Positions 1 to 11,923 of a stretch of DNA of 64,000 bases are shown piece by piece. This stretch comes from Coriaria nepalensis (taxonomy: Eukaryota > Streptophyta > Magnoliopsida > Cucurbitales > Coriariaceae): assembly GCA_027186245.1 (NCBI GenBank), contig CP114487.1, positions 9,171,001-9,235,000 on the forward strand. Reading direction: 5' to 3'. Positions within the stretch are counted from its first letter, which is position 1. Each line of letters begins with the position of its first letter. The notes under the pieces were generated by a model. The model saw only the letters and a program-made list of their open reading frames with translations, did not search any database and was not told the origin of the DNA. A program made the position numbers and the translations under genes.

Positions 1-235
1 ACCTAGTAGGTGTTTTAGATGGGGTGAAACTCTTTGCATTAGGATTGAGTTTGAATTCCTGTTAACAAACAAATAAGAGGGAAGAAAACAAACAAAATAC
101 CAAGAATTAATGACGTAAGAGGCACTTCATGTCAACAGATCAAAAGAATGGCACTGATCACCATATTGCTTTCTACAGTAGCATATGTGTCTTTATATGT
201 GCTTATGCTTTATTTAACTAATCCAGTGAACACAC

Positions 236-3200
236 CTTAGCATAAGGATTCAATGTTGATTTTTCAGGGGACAATGACCCCATGGATGTGCTTGGTGATA
301 AGCCAGGGCCAATGGCAGCAGCGGCAGCAGCAGCAGCAGCAGTAGCAGCCGCAGCAGAAGCCGAAGCAATCACACCATCAGAATTTGATGATGCAGAACT
401 ACCAGGTCTTCCGCGATTATTCCACGTTTGTATTTCACCATGTGCTTTTCCAGATGTTGAACCTTCCACCAGTTCAGCCAGCGAGCTCTTCTCATTAACT
501 TTTCTTGAAGTACAAGAAGGAGCATAAGAGGGTGAATTACGAGATAGTCCCTCTAAATCAGAGCCATCTTTCCTCCCACTCAGTGATGACTGTGAATCTG
601 CATCATTTACATAAACAACAAAAGTAATTCATTTCAAAAGCAAACGTGAAGATGGATAATAGGAGCACTGCCTAAAAGGACAGAAAAAAAGAAAATGTCA
701 ATATGCAAAAGGAGTGAAATTCTAGTAACTTCTAAGAGAGATTTAAAAAGTGAGGTTTTTCCAGACAAAATATTCCAAAATCTAGAATATGAAATCAGTA
801 CATATTTATATCATCTGTACATTACTTACCCTCAGATGTCAACAATATACAGTTATCAGCTTCCTGGAGCGGGGGAGGGGGAGGAAGAAACACATAACAA
901 GTGAGCCAGAAGGAAAGATACCAAAATTAATCACGAGTTCATTAATATAATGGGGCCATATAGATTCTTCACTCACCGTCAGCTTCTTTATAGACTCACT
1001 ATTTTTTTCCGCCTCATGTTTATCAGTGAGCACATTCTCCTGGATCCTAAATTCCACAAGAAAAATTAAAGGAGGCCATAAATAATCCAACCAAGTATTT
1101 TATGCTAAAGAAACAGAGCATCATACTAATATTTATCTTACACGAACTAAACACATACACTTTTAGTTTAATGGAATCAGAAAAACCTGCTTTCATTTTT
1201 CAAAGGAGATTCAGATGCCTGCTGTTTAGCATGATCGTAGGAACTAGAACAGCCCATATCCAAATGGACAGAGGACTGGGAAAGCTGTGCTTGATCCTGC
1301 ACACCCACAAAGAAAGAAAATGATGAATGAATCTCATCAACTGCTTGTCTAAAATGGAGAGAATGACTGAAAAGTATGTATAACTACAGCAAGTCCTTGT
1401 GGTAGCTACAACTCAGACCCAAGCCTCAACAATCCTCTGCAAAGTTTTTTAATCCAAAAACAGAACCAATTACATTCAGATGATTTTCAGAGGTGTGAAA
1501 TCAACTCTTTGACTAAAATGGAGAGAATGACTGAAAAATATGTATAACTACAGCAAGTCTTTGTGGTAGCTACAATTCAGACCCAACCCTCAACAATCTT
1601 CTGCAAAGTTTTTGAATCCAAAAACAGAACCAATTACATTCGGATGATTTTTCAGAGGTGTGAAGTCACAGGATGCCAGTTATAAGAATGCTTTATTACT
1701 CCCCGTCGGCATCATTTCTTAGAAGTAAACTGTAATTACCATGGCAAAGATCTTTCTCGTAATAATTGAACCTCTGTTAGCAAAATTACAGTTCTGATCA
1801 AGACAGTGCAATAATACTTTTAAAATGGCTTGGCTCTATTTACAGGGTAGGTCATTTGATTGGCTTGATATTGAATCCCTAAGCTAAAGACAGATAATTC
1901 CTTTGGCTGAAAAGTACATGAAATTACGTCCTATAATTACACACTAGGACTATAAACAAAAAAAGTTCTTCAGAATCATAGACAAAAAGTACTGCATTTA
2001 TAATTCAAAAAACAGAATTGGTCAACATACAGTATTACACTTCCCAAGCCTGAATCATAATCAATACAGTTTAGATATTGCCAACACACAAAATCACTCT
2101 ACCTGAAGACATTATGTCGTAGGACGTGCAATGAGATTAGGGTTTATGGATTTGAGATTGAAAATTTAACAAGAAAATTAACTATTAGCCTCAAACTAAT
2201 ATGATATAGGTCTTACACCTATGTTCCAGGAATCACACCGAGAAAGAAAGAGCCTCACACTATCTAGAAAGTATCACACTTTTAAAGATTGAGAAAACTC
2301 AAATTTTGTTAGTGACAAAGATGGGCTGTCGAGAACTTAGAGATAGAATATTCAATTTCCTTGACGTATGCCTGTAGGCTACAATAAAATACCCTAAATA
2401 AAATAGAAAACCCCAATAAGATACTCTTATGGGGACCACTTACGAATTTATGCATGAATAGTATATATTCATCAATTCAGGCATTTTCATTCCCCGTCAC
2501 ACTATGATATAAATGGGTTCTTGTTTATTGAGAGTAATGACAGATATATCAAGGAAACAAAAGGCCAAAAGCTCTAAATAATTTTGATAAAATAAACAAA
2601 CTGATTAATCCAAAAGAACATCGGGATTCAGAGGCTAATCTGATCCGGAGATATGTAGTTTGGACAATAATTTACTTAAAAAAGATAATCATATATTTAC
2701 CAAAGAGGAGGAGCTTGATGAAGCTTGAGCATCATCATTATGTCCCCCATGGGACATGTCTGTTGATGACTGAATAGTAGGATCAGAGGAACCGCCAAAG
2801 GTTTCATCATTGTGCGTATCGAACATTATGTCCTCAGTTTCTTCATATCCACTGTCATCTACCTTACCCCGGTATACAGAAGAGAACCTAGTCTCCTCAT
2901 CAATATCGAATTTATCATGAAGGTAGACACCTCTTTCCTGTCCAACAAACAGTATGCAAAAACTATGAATCTTTAAATGAAAGACCGAACATCAATAAGT
3001 TCAACGAAACAGAAACAAGAAACATAACCTCACCTCTGCCAAATGAAGATCTTGGGTATCCTCGCCCTCTATTTCCCTTGCTATTCTTAAGGCTTCCCTT
3101 TCCAATTCTCTCGTTTGAGGACCTCTATCAAGTTTTGTTGTATAAAGCTCCTCATTGAAGGTGCTTTTTACTCCAAATAACATCTCATTAGTTTGAAACT

Positions 3201-4747
3201 GATCCCAGCTCCTAAAAGAGGGGAGAGGGGAAGAAACAGTATATTAGTCTTTACAGCCTAATAAGTGGAGAAATCATAGTAAACACATTTCAACCTCAAA
3301 AGATTCCTATAATTGAAAAGAACAGAGCTAAGTAGTGCTGAAAATCAATACCATTACATGTCTTTTAAACTTTCTTGTTGATTATATGCAATCAAGCCAA
3401 AAACATTTGACAGCGTAAGCTTGATTTGGGAACACGGACTCCAATAAATTAAAAATGCTAGAAGCACAAATAAGAAAGAAACAGCGATGCGAATAAAGAT
3501 GTAAAAAATATTAAGACGCCATCCCACCCTCCAGTAAAGCATTGCTAATATACAGGAGAAATAGTGCAGAAACATCTACTGTACCTATTCCAATGGCCAT
3601 CAAATATATCATCCAATTCAGGACATTGAGGATCATCTTCATCTGGGACCCATGGTTCCAATTCTCTCTCTCCCTCAGCATGACGAGATTGTGAAATGGA
3701 GCAGTCTAGCATGAGATCCTGTTGTTTTTCATGCTGAACTTCACTTAAGAGCCCATCCCTTGTAACAGCAACGTCCTGGAACATTAGTCAAGTGACAAAA
3801 TCATATTAGTCATAAGAAAAAGAAATAAGGCAAAAACTTTGACAACTCATCTGACACTTTTTTTGCCTATATCACTTGGGCTCCACAGGGACAGCATTAT
3901 TAGATGTGAAATTTAGGCCCAAAATCCAATTTGGGCCCACAAAGTCCACTTTGAGCACACAAACATGAGTTTGATAGGTTTACCCAAATTGAAATTAGAC
4001 TTCTCATTTGTATTTCAAAATTCACTATTAACAAACAACCATATCTAAACTGCCTGAGACACTTGGAAGAAACCTGACAAAAAAAAAACAAAATGTAAAG
4101 CAGAACCTTTGCTATAACTTGCACAAGTTCTTTAGCAGGTATAATGAAGGTCTTTGAAGGCGCCTTGCTAATAGACTCTGCAAGAGCCTTCTGCCCTGGT
4201 GTAGTATCCTTTGTCAGACGTGCCATTCTCAAAATAACTCCTGAAAGAGAAAAAGGTTCACAGATAAAAAAATTGAGAATTGCATGTAAAAGTAAACAAT
4301 GTTAAGAAAACAATTTCAATATGTTAAGGTACTCACAAAAGTATAATCCCTTAAAGATCACAGTTAGCGGTAAACATACCAAAATCATTTTCAGCATCTG
4401 TTGCATGAAATATTCCTGTGTATATAGACCCATTTTTCACCTGGACTTCTACATGATGCCCTATAAGACAGGTTGTCAAATAGACTAGTCGATCGCGCAA
4501 AGGACTCCCAGAACTTCCAACTTTTTTGCCAGTCATTGAACCTGTGCCAACTATAATTAGTTAGAAGTAGTTACTGACAATTAGAAAGCAAGTTTGAACC
4601 ATGCAACTCACCCATAGGGGCTGACTTGTGAGAGTATGATTTTCCCGAGTGGAACTTGTTCTCCACTCTAGCCCCTACATCTCTATCACCTCTCCGACGT
4701 GCATGGCCATTTGCAGAAGGTTTCTGCACAGTTTGTTGCAAATTCAT
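236..4747 (-). CDS. CID4: Ataxin-2 homologue, CID3/CID4-type (partial, 3' end outside window)
   Basis: Ataxin-2 family protein, expected to act with poly(A)-binding protein in cytoplasmic mRNA granules. Reconstructed coding exons (minus strand): 4747-4612, 4550-4380, 4240-4107, 3775-3585, 3211-3034, 2937-2701, 1296-1187, 1046-977, 863-830 (34 nt), 597-236; frame is kept at every junction, giving about 541 residues before the left edge. The start MNLQQTVQKPSANGHARRRG matches plant CID3/4 proteins. Residues about 60-147 form the Lsm-like SM-ATX domain (DRLVYLTTCLIGHHVEV; GIFHATDAENDFG), and about 170-265 the LsmAD domain (PWVPDEDDPQCPELD). A polyalanine tract lies near residues 505-520. The last visible residues, STLNPYAK, are the first half of a PAM2 motif whose remainder must lie in the next exon outside the window. 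Arabidopsis has two close copies, CID3 and CID4; gene order favours neither strongly. Confidence 0.92.
1349..1668. repeat. Tandem duplication of about 160 bp inside a CID intron
   Basis: Copy 1 starts at 1349 and copy 2 at 1513 (offset 164). Over about 155 aligned bases I count eight substitutions and one indel, so roughly 95% identity. It lies in the intron between the exons ending at 2701 and starting at 1296 and overlaps no exon. Confidence 0.9.
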
Positions 4748-4765
4748 TGTCTGTAGCAGCTCCTA

Positions 4766-6060
4766 CCTATGACAAAGAAGTTTTGAATCTATTTAAGTCA
4801 TTCAACCACAAAAAATGCATGCAGAAAGTGGTAGATATTCCAGTAAACTAGTGAACTGATGATACTGTGGACATGTATCCAACGACCAAAAAAATACTAG
4901 TCTTTCATAAGCATATTTCCCTTGACATGGAAAAAGAATTATACAGTAAAGAGCAGCAGGGGCGATCATAACCAAAATCCAAAACAAGAACAAGGGAAGG
5001 GAGTGATTGGGAAAAATGCCTTAAAAGCTCCTCTAGAATAAAAGCTCCTATATCTAAAACAGAACTATGATCCCATCAGCCAATACAACAGTCCACCATA
5101 CATAAAGAAAATAACTCTTATATCTCATATTAGGTCAATGCAGGTCTCAAACAAGAAAAGTGCTTGGAAACATTCCTAAAAATCTCCTCGAGAACAAGAG
5201 CCCCTATATCTACATTCTCAAACCAGAAAAGTGCCATTAGCCAACACAACACTAAACTAGAAAGAATAACAACGATCCAGGCTAGGAACTACAAGAACCT
5301 AAAACCGCTTCAGGCTAGAAAGAAGAACAGTGACTAGTGATTCAAAGGATAAATCTGTACAGCATTGGAGGAGTCTAGCAAATATGCACTACAGCACTCT
5401 ATACCCCCACCCCCCACCCTGTGTCTGATTTGAAGATGCAGGTAATGTAAAAGCAGTCAAATACTGAATCTCAGAAAATGCTGTCAGAACTCAAATTGGA
5501 ATTAAAAAAAAAAACTCATTTAAGCTAGCCCAACACAATCGCTCCCGCTCCCAAACCGCATCTATTGTCGCTTTCCTCCACCCCCCCCCCCCAAATCGAA
5601 CCGAACAGACGATTAACCTCTACAATCAACCCAAAACATAACAACAAGAACAACACCAAAGCAGAAATAAAGAACAACCGATAAAATAAATCATAAAATT
5701 GGAATTTCAGAACACGTTTCTTACCTCGATTCGGCTCAATCGAATTGGAAAATATCAGCAAATCGGCCTCGAGGTGAGCTCCGACTAATAAGCGATACCG
5801 AACTCAATGAGTTAGGGTTAGGACAACTTGACGGGTGGTTGTTGTTTTTTGTAATTAGGGCCTGCAGAGCACCAGGAGAGGAAGAAAACAGGCTCAAAAA
5901 ATCAAAGCGCGAAAAACGATTTCACGATAAGAGAAGGGGAAAGCGGAAGATTCCGCAACGGATGAAGGTCCGGTATCTATCTACGTGATCGCGTAGATGG
6001 AGATTTTTTGAGAGCGAGGGAGATCGAAGCTGTAGATGTTTGAAGGGGAAGTGGTTCCCA
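4766..6060 (-). other. 5' leader and leader intron of the CID gene
   Basis: The first coding exon opens at 4766 after an acceptor reading TCATAG, 19 nt before the ATG. A matching donor (GAG/GTAAGA) at 5725/5724 ends an untranslated first exon that probably begins near 6060, where upstream sequence becomes AT-rich. The intron of about 960 bp holds two loosely similar stretches (about 5000-5100 and 5165-5260, both with 'ctcct..a..aa.agc.cctatatct') and a run of 12 C at 5581-5592. The exact transcription start cannot be read from sequence. Confidence 0.55.
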
Positions 6061-7329
6061 GCGGATGGGTGTAGGATAAAAATACGTGAACAGCGTTCCT
6101 GAAATTACGTTGTTCCTTTCGGCTTTTCCTATCCGAAGTTGAAATTTAGAGAACGAGTCCGGTTCTTATTTTAAAATGTATTATATTATTTAAATTTAAA
6201 ATTATTTAAAATGTGATTATTTTATTTTACAAGATACGATATATTTTGACTTGACATAATCTAATCTATACCACTTTAGTTTCTCTTTAAAAAGTCTAAC
6301 CATCTTCTGATATTATAAATTTTTTATTTTTTGGCCAGTGCAAGGAAGTAACGGCCGTAAAAATAAACCTCCCCATCTAAAAGACTGAAAAAATATGACA
6401 CCAATGAAGCCGAACAAAACATAAACAAAAGAAAAAAGCAAAGCCAGGCCCAATACAATACAAGAGCCCAGCACCAAACAAAACAACAAAACAAACAAAG
6501 GCAAGTAAGTCCAACAAGTCGCAGCAAGGAAAGCAAAATATAAAAGAACCAAGACTAAAACAGAACCCCAAAGGAGAAAATAGCAGCCCAAAAAAAAAGG
6601 CCCATCACAGAAGCTGACCCAGTCCAAGAGAAAATAGTTCAACAATCCAACCAACAGATCCATCACCCAACAACTCCTACAATCTCTGTTCTATTCTCCA
6701 AATCCCTAATTCGAGGGAAAATAAATACCTTCAAGAACCCTGGTCCAAAGAGCCTCAAGCTGCTACAATAATCTCCAGAACTGTTTAGCAAGCAAAGCTT
6801 AATTAAAATCCCCAAGGTCCCTAAAGCCCAACCCACCTTCTATCTTATGATTGCTAATTCTATCCCAACTCACCCTGTGCACCTTCCTTTCATCTTTAAC
6901 TTAGCCCCACAAAATTTAGCGAACACAAAATTAATTTCATCTATAAGCTTTTTTGGGAATTTAAATCAAGCCGTAGTGTAAGTGGGAATAGCTAGGGCAA
7001 CAGCTTTGATAAGGATCTCCTTACCCCGAGAAGAAAAGAACTTCTGCTTTCACCCCTTATTCTTAGATTGAATTCTATTTTTAACATAGGAAGAGGCTTC
7101 ACCCCTGATTTTCTCCATAAGGATGGTATTCCCAAGTAAGAGCCAAAGTTACTCACTCCTTCAATTTGGAGAACTACTTCCAAATTCTGTCTAGTAGTAG
7201 GAGGCATGTTATTGCTAAAAACCACACTGGACTTGTCATAATCGATACCCTGACCCGAGGTAGTACAATAGTTCTGAATAATGTTTCATTAGATTCTTAC
7301 AATTCCCCTCTTTAGATTCTAAGAAGAAA

Positions 7330-8070
7330 AGAGAATCATCGGCGAAAAATAGATGGGATAGCATAGGCAGCTTTTAGACAACTTCATGCTTTTAACCACA
7401 CTGTCACCCATAACTTTAGAAATAAGTCTAGACAAGACGTTTGCCACAATCAAGAACATATAAGGAGAAAATTGGATCTTCTTGTCTGACGCCCCTTGTA
7501 GGAACAATTTTACTTACCCTTTTACCATTGATCATTAAGTAATAATAACAGTTGTAACACATTCCATTATCCATCTAATCCAGATATCAAAGAAACTCAT
7601 TCTTCTCGTAGTAGCCTCCAAGAAGTCTCATTCAACACGATCATAGGCTTTGTTCATACCTAGTTTTATAGCAGCCCCATATTTTTTACCTTTCTTTTTT
7701 ATTTTAAGAAATTGGAAAACCTCCTGGGCAATAAGAATATTATCTTGGATCTGTCTTTTTGGGACAAAAGCACTGTAATGCTGAGAGATAATCCCCCCCA
7801 AAATAGGCTTCAATCTATTAATAAGGACTTTGGAGTAGATTTGTAGCCAAAGCTACACAGACTAATAGATCTGAATTGATTGACTGAGTCAGGATAGCTT
7901 ACTTTGGGAATTAAGACAATATCTGTATTGTTAAGCTCTTTTAGAAGAAATCTGGTCTTAAAGAAGTCTTGGACAGCCTTAGAAACAGTAGACATAGTGA
8001 TATCCCAATAATTCTTGTAAAAGTGGCCATTAAACCTATCAGGGCCATGAGCCTTGAAAGCCCCCAACTG
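7330..8070 (-). pseudogene. LINE reverse transcriptase remnant
   Basis: Minus-strand segments include GPDRFNGHFYK, VLIPKV, SAFVPKRQIQDNILIAQE, KAYDRVEW and FADD (7335-7346, the catalytic box of motif C). Motif A reads KLGMNKAYDRVEW, whereas plant LINEs normally have an aspartate at the position of the first G, so a catalytic residue appears lost. The segments lie in different frames. These are typical plant LINE RT landmarks in correct order. Confidence 0.8.
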
Positions 8071-8789
8071 GAAAATAGTTTGGTTGATTTCTTTCTTTCT
8101 TAGTACCCTGCCTAATCAACATTTCATTCATTTGAGCAATAACAATTTAAGGAATGCAATCCATAGTATTCTCTCAATTCCCTCTCTTACTAGATTCGAA
8201 AAGTTTTTGGTAAAACAAATTAAAATCATCTGGAATTTACTGCTCCTCCTTAAGCCACACCCCCATCCTCATTTTTGATATGTAAAACTTTGTTTCTCTG
8301 GCTTCTGTGTTGGACAGATTGGTGGAAGAGTCTTGTATTTTTTATCACCATAAAGGAGCCAATTGACCTGAGATTTTTGGAACCAGAATTACTCCTTATT
8401 TGCCCAAGCCTCCTTCAAAGTCACAGTTAGGTTCTTAACCTTCTCAGCATTTTCTTCTGTCAGTTCTGAGTTTTTTGAATCTCTAAAATCTCTCTTGTAA
8501 CATTATCAATCAGTTTCCTATTATTGAGGAAATTTTTCCTACTCCATTCAATCAAAAGGGACTTACAACTGTTCAATTTCTTCAACCATTGCTCCATATT
8601 AGATCTCCTAACAATCCTTCCCCAACCATTCCTGACAATTGCCTCACACCAGGGGTTACTAGCCCACATTATCTCAAACTTGAAAGCTTAGGGGTTCTTC
8701 TATCTTGAAATTCAAGATCAATTAACATACGTGAATGGTTTGAACCCATAATTGGTAAATTAACAACTTAATTCCTTGGGAACTCCTCC

Positions 8790-9399
8790 CTTCAATCTTC
8801 ATTTGCAAGCACAGGGTCTATCTTTTTTAGAATAGTTTTCGTATTGTTTTCCCATGTAAGCCTAACTCCCTTAGACAGCAACACCGACAAACCACAATCA
8901 TACACCTTCGATTGAAAAACCAACAGCTTGCAATTCAGCCTCTCATTTCTCCCCTCCTTGTCCGAATTGCTGATTATATCATTGAAATCACTACTACAAA
9001 CCCAAGGCTCCACTATCCTCTTTGCTTCATTCACTAAATCCTCCCATTGAATCTTCTTAAGCTTAAAATCATGATCCCCACACACCCACACCATCTCATA
9101 ACTTTACCTTTATCCTTCAGTTTAACGCTACTATCAATACAGTTCTTTGAAGCACTCAAAATCTCAATTTCAACATGCTCATCCCACCATAGAGCCAAAA
9201 CCCCACTAATTCTCTTCGGATCCACATAGCAGGTATTCTGGAAATTTAGCTTTCTTTTCAAATTTTCCATTTTGCTTCTCTTATTTTTAGCTTACATCAA
9301 GAAAACTATATTAAGATCATATTTTTTCCTGAGTTCAAAAAGAACTTTAACTGTCAAGGAGGATCCCGCTCCTTGACGGTTCCAAGAGAGAGCAATCAT
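8790..9399 (-). pseudogene. LINE endonuclease remnant (start of ORF2)
   Basis: From the ATG at 9399 the frame reads MIALSWNRQG and later NIVFLM followed by a stop where LINE proteins have an ET/AK motif, so the endonuclease (exonuclease-endonuclease-phosphatase fold) is interrupted early. The frame then resumes with SGVLALWWDE and, about 300 nt later, a DFNDIISNSDKEG segment corresponding to the catalytic GDFN(E/D)I motif. The family nicks target DNA to prime reverse transcription; this copy cannot make an intact protein. Confidence 0.75.
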
Positions 9400-10199
9400 T
9401 GACCCCTTCTGGCTGTCGGCCAGCCAGCACCACCCTCAGTAAGAGAATCCCCATCACAGGTAAGACTATTTAGAGTCGGACCTTCCCCAGACCCAATTTC
9501 CTGACAAACCGTAACAAACATCTCTTCGGTCCTCTAGCTCTAACTTTTTTCTGCTTAATTGAACGATGTTTTTTAATGGTTTTCTTCACTATTTTATTAG
9601 CCTTTGCTTTTTCTTGAGTTATAATCTCCTGACCATCAACTTTTTCAGTAGTTACGTCTTCCCACCACCTCATTATTTTCCTTCTGTTGCTTTTCCGACT
9701 CATTAAATCTCCCTCCAATTTCCTTTTCAGGCGCTAAGGCACTTCAAGTCCCCTGTTAGCAAGGAGATCTTTGGATTATATATAATACTCAAAAGCTCCT
9801 GTTCATCTTCGGATGAAAATTCCACCATGTAACTAGCCCTCCCACATATAACAGGTATTAAAGTTCTATCTTCACTATTATTATCTTCTTCCATGCACAC
9901 TGTAGGGACACACACCACTGTTTTAATACTCTCTTCCTTCCTGATTTCCTCTTTCTTCACTTTAGTTTCCTTATCCTTTCTTCCCTTACACCCTTAAAAC
10001 TCTTTTTTGGTCGCCTATATCGTCCACTCTTATCTCCCCTAAAACAACCACCTCCTTCACAGTTGTTCTATTCCTTCCACTCTCTTCTCCCTTCTACACT
10101 ACCTCAGCTACCTGAACCTTCTTTAAGTCACCTAGCTTGATATTGAGATCTGCATTTTCTATTCCTCCCAATGAAGGTTCTAACCCTTGATTGGTACTC

Positions 10200-10900
10200 T
10201 TCTTCCTCCCTAGCTCCTCTTTTTTTTTTCTTCACACCCCAACTCCTTTTAATTTTAAAATCCCTCCTGATTTCCCTATCACTCTCTTTACTTGCTCGTG
10301 TTTTACGGTGAGGCCCATATTTACTTCGTGATGGGAATTAAGAGCCCATATGCCTTTCCTTCTTACACACTTTCTAATTATGGCCACACTTTCCATACGA
10401 AAAATAAGTACCCGGCAGTTTTTCATATTTCACTTATGCCCAGATTCTCCCTCCTTCCTTCATTAGGACCCAAAAACTACTTGGAAAAGTCTTCCCAATA
10501 TTCATAACCACTTTAATTCTAAGGAAACTACAAATTCCAACCCCAATTGTCTCAATCTCTAGCAATTCTCCGAAGCTTTCTCCACTGTAACAACACTTTT
10601 ACCATTAATCATTTGTAGAGGCAGGTTATGAATTTGGGTCCAGATAGGAAATCTAGAAAAATTCAGCTCACTCAAATATAAACTAGACTTCCAGATTTGC
10701 AAGCAAAGGTACTGTCCCGTAACATCCCAAGGTCCATTGTTCAAAGTGTAATCCATAGATTCATGGTTCACAAAGGAGACCTCATACATATTAGGTCCAA
10801 ATCTCAATATGAGGAGCTTCACATTCAGGCCAGATTCCTCTCAATATTGAAATCACACATGTTCTATTCAGTCTTTTTTCATTCACTATTTTCCCAACTA
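10200..10900 (-). pseudogene. LINE ORF1 remnant (DUF4283 plus zinc knuckle)
   Basis: The stretch reading GPWDVTGQYLCLQIW followed by FPIWTQIHNLPLQ is the DUF4283 signature found in ORF1 of plant LINEs. Downstream on the minus strand, near 10.4 kb, a frame gives YGKCGHN, a stop, then KVC, which is the remains of a CCHC zinc knuckle. Frame breaks separate the parts. The family role is RNA binding by the element's ORF1 protein; here the gene is inactive. Confidence 0.7.
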
Positions 10901-11340
10901 ATGTAAATTCTTCAAATCCTCCCCTCTCCCCAACTGCATCTTCTAACTCTATTGCAAATCTTCCATTTCAGGTTCAAAACACACACAGCAAACAACGGAC
11001 AAAACCACACCGGATAGGCACCATAAAAGTAAAATTAACCAGATCAAGCAAAGGTGCAGAGGCCAAAACACACACACCTTGCGGGCGCAAATGACTACCA
11101 CAACAATTCACGTAGTATTCAACAGAAGCAAACAAAATCCACTACACACTACTAGCGCAGCATACCAGACCTAACAACACACTCCAACTCACACCAGAAC
11201 ATAGTAGAAAATCAACTCATCCAAAGCACCAGGAAGAACGACAAACGCTCTTACCAGAGATTATCCGTTCATCGCCGCATTGCATCTCCTTATCTATCTT
11301 CTTCTTTTAGATTAGCAGAATCAGATCGGAAAATCCTCTC

Positions 11341-11923
11341 TTATTGAGGGAACTTTTTCAACATGACATATAGCTTAGACACTTAGAACCTTTTCACTGA
11401 ATAGATTATAGCAAGATGCAAAGTAACGAGCGAATGCGAAGAGAGGACATTTATAAATAGTTTCTTGGCAGAAAAATAAATAAACTAAACTAAACTTGTA
11501 AGAACTATGTATATCTTCTCCATCTTTATTGGCTCGGGCTCTTCTATGAAACATTTTTATGTTTGTTATTTTAAATAAAGTGTGTTTAAACAAGTCTTTA
11601 TTTTACAAAAGGCAATTATTTAATAAATAAATATATATTTTTTCGCCTATAAATTAATTATCTAAAAGAGATTTATGATGTAATCTACTTTCCTTCTTAG
11701 TTCTTACAAATAGAGTGTAAAAGGTTATCAATTCAAATGATAAATAATGCAAAGGGGAAAAACAAAAATTGGAGAGACCACATTAGGAAAAATAACCAAA
11801 ATACAATAATGTACTTACAACATAAAGTATGCCGCTTTCATTTTAATTCAGACAAATCAGACCAGAATGTGCTGTTATGACAAGGATATACATGTGTTGA
11901 AGATTCGTACTTCAAAAATTGAT
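11341..11923. other. Intergenic: 3' flank of PDAT
   Basis: AT-rich sequence between the LINE's 5' end and the PDAT stop codon. It should contain the PDAT 3' UTR; no gene or clear polyadenylation signal stands out. Confidence 0.4.

Larger units (their letters stand above)
6320..11340 (-). mobile_element. Degenerate non-LTR (LINE, L1-like) retrotransposon
   Basis: Read on the minus strand, the order of domain remnants is that of a plant L1-like LINE: DUF4283 gag-like domain (about 10.9-10.56 kb), a broken zinc knuckle (about 10.4 kb), an apurinic-type endonuclease (9399 to about 8.79 kb), reverse transcriptase (about 8.07-7.33 kb), then the post-RT linker (about 7.2-6.9 kb; GLGFRDLGDFN and ALLAKQFWRLL near 6.8 kb). 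The end near 6320-6335 is followed by a short A-rich tail on the minus strand. Many stops and frame changes show it is dead. No RNase H domain is visible and I found no convincing target-site duplication, so both ends are approximate. Confidence 0.85.

Noticed and set aside
282..527. Plus-strand reading frame with polyalanine opposite the CID exon
   Set aside because: It is the complement of the GC-rich triplet tract in the CID exon, which has splice signals and family similarity on the minus strand.
6313..6666. Hydrophobic minus-strand frames rich in Leu and Phe
   Set aside because: They fall in the T-rich 3' end of the degenerate LINE; similar Leu/Phe-rich frames appear in non-coding tails of plant LINEs, so I do not treat them as a membrane protein.
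6300..11400. Target-site duplication for the LINE
   Set aside because: I compared sequence after the A-rich tail with that upstream of about 11340 and found only loose similarity, not a convincing duplication.
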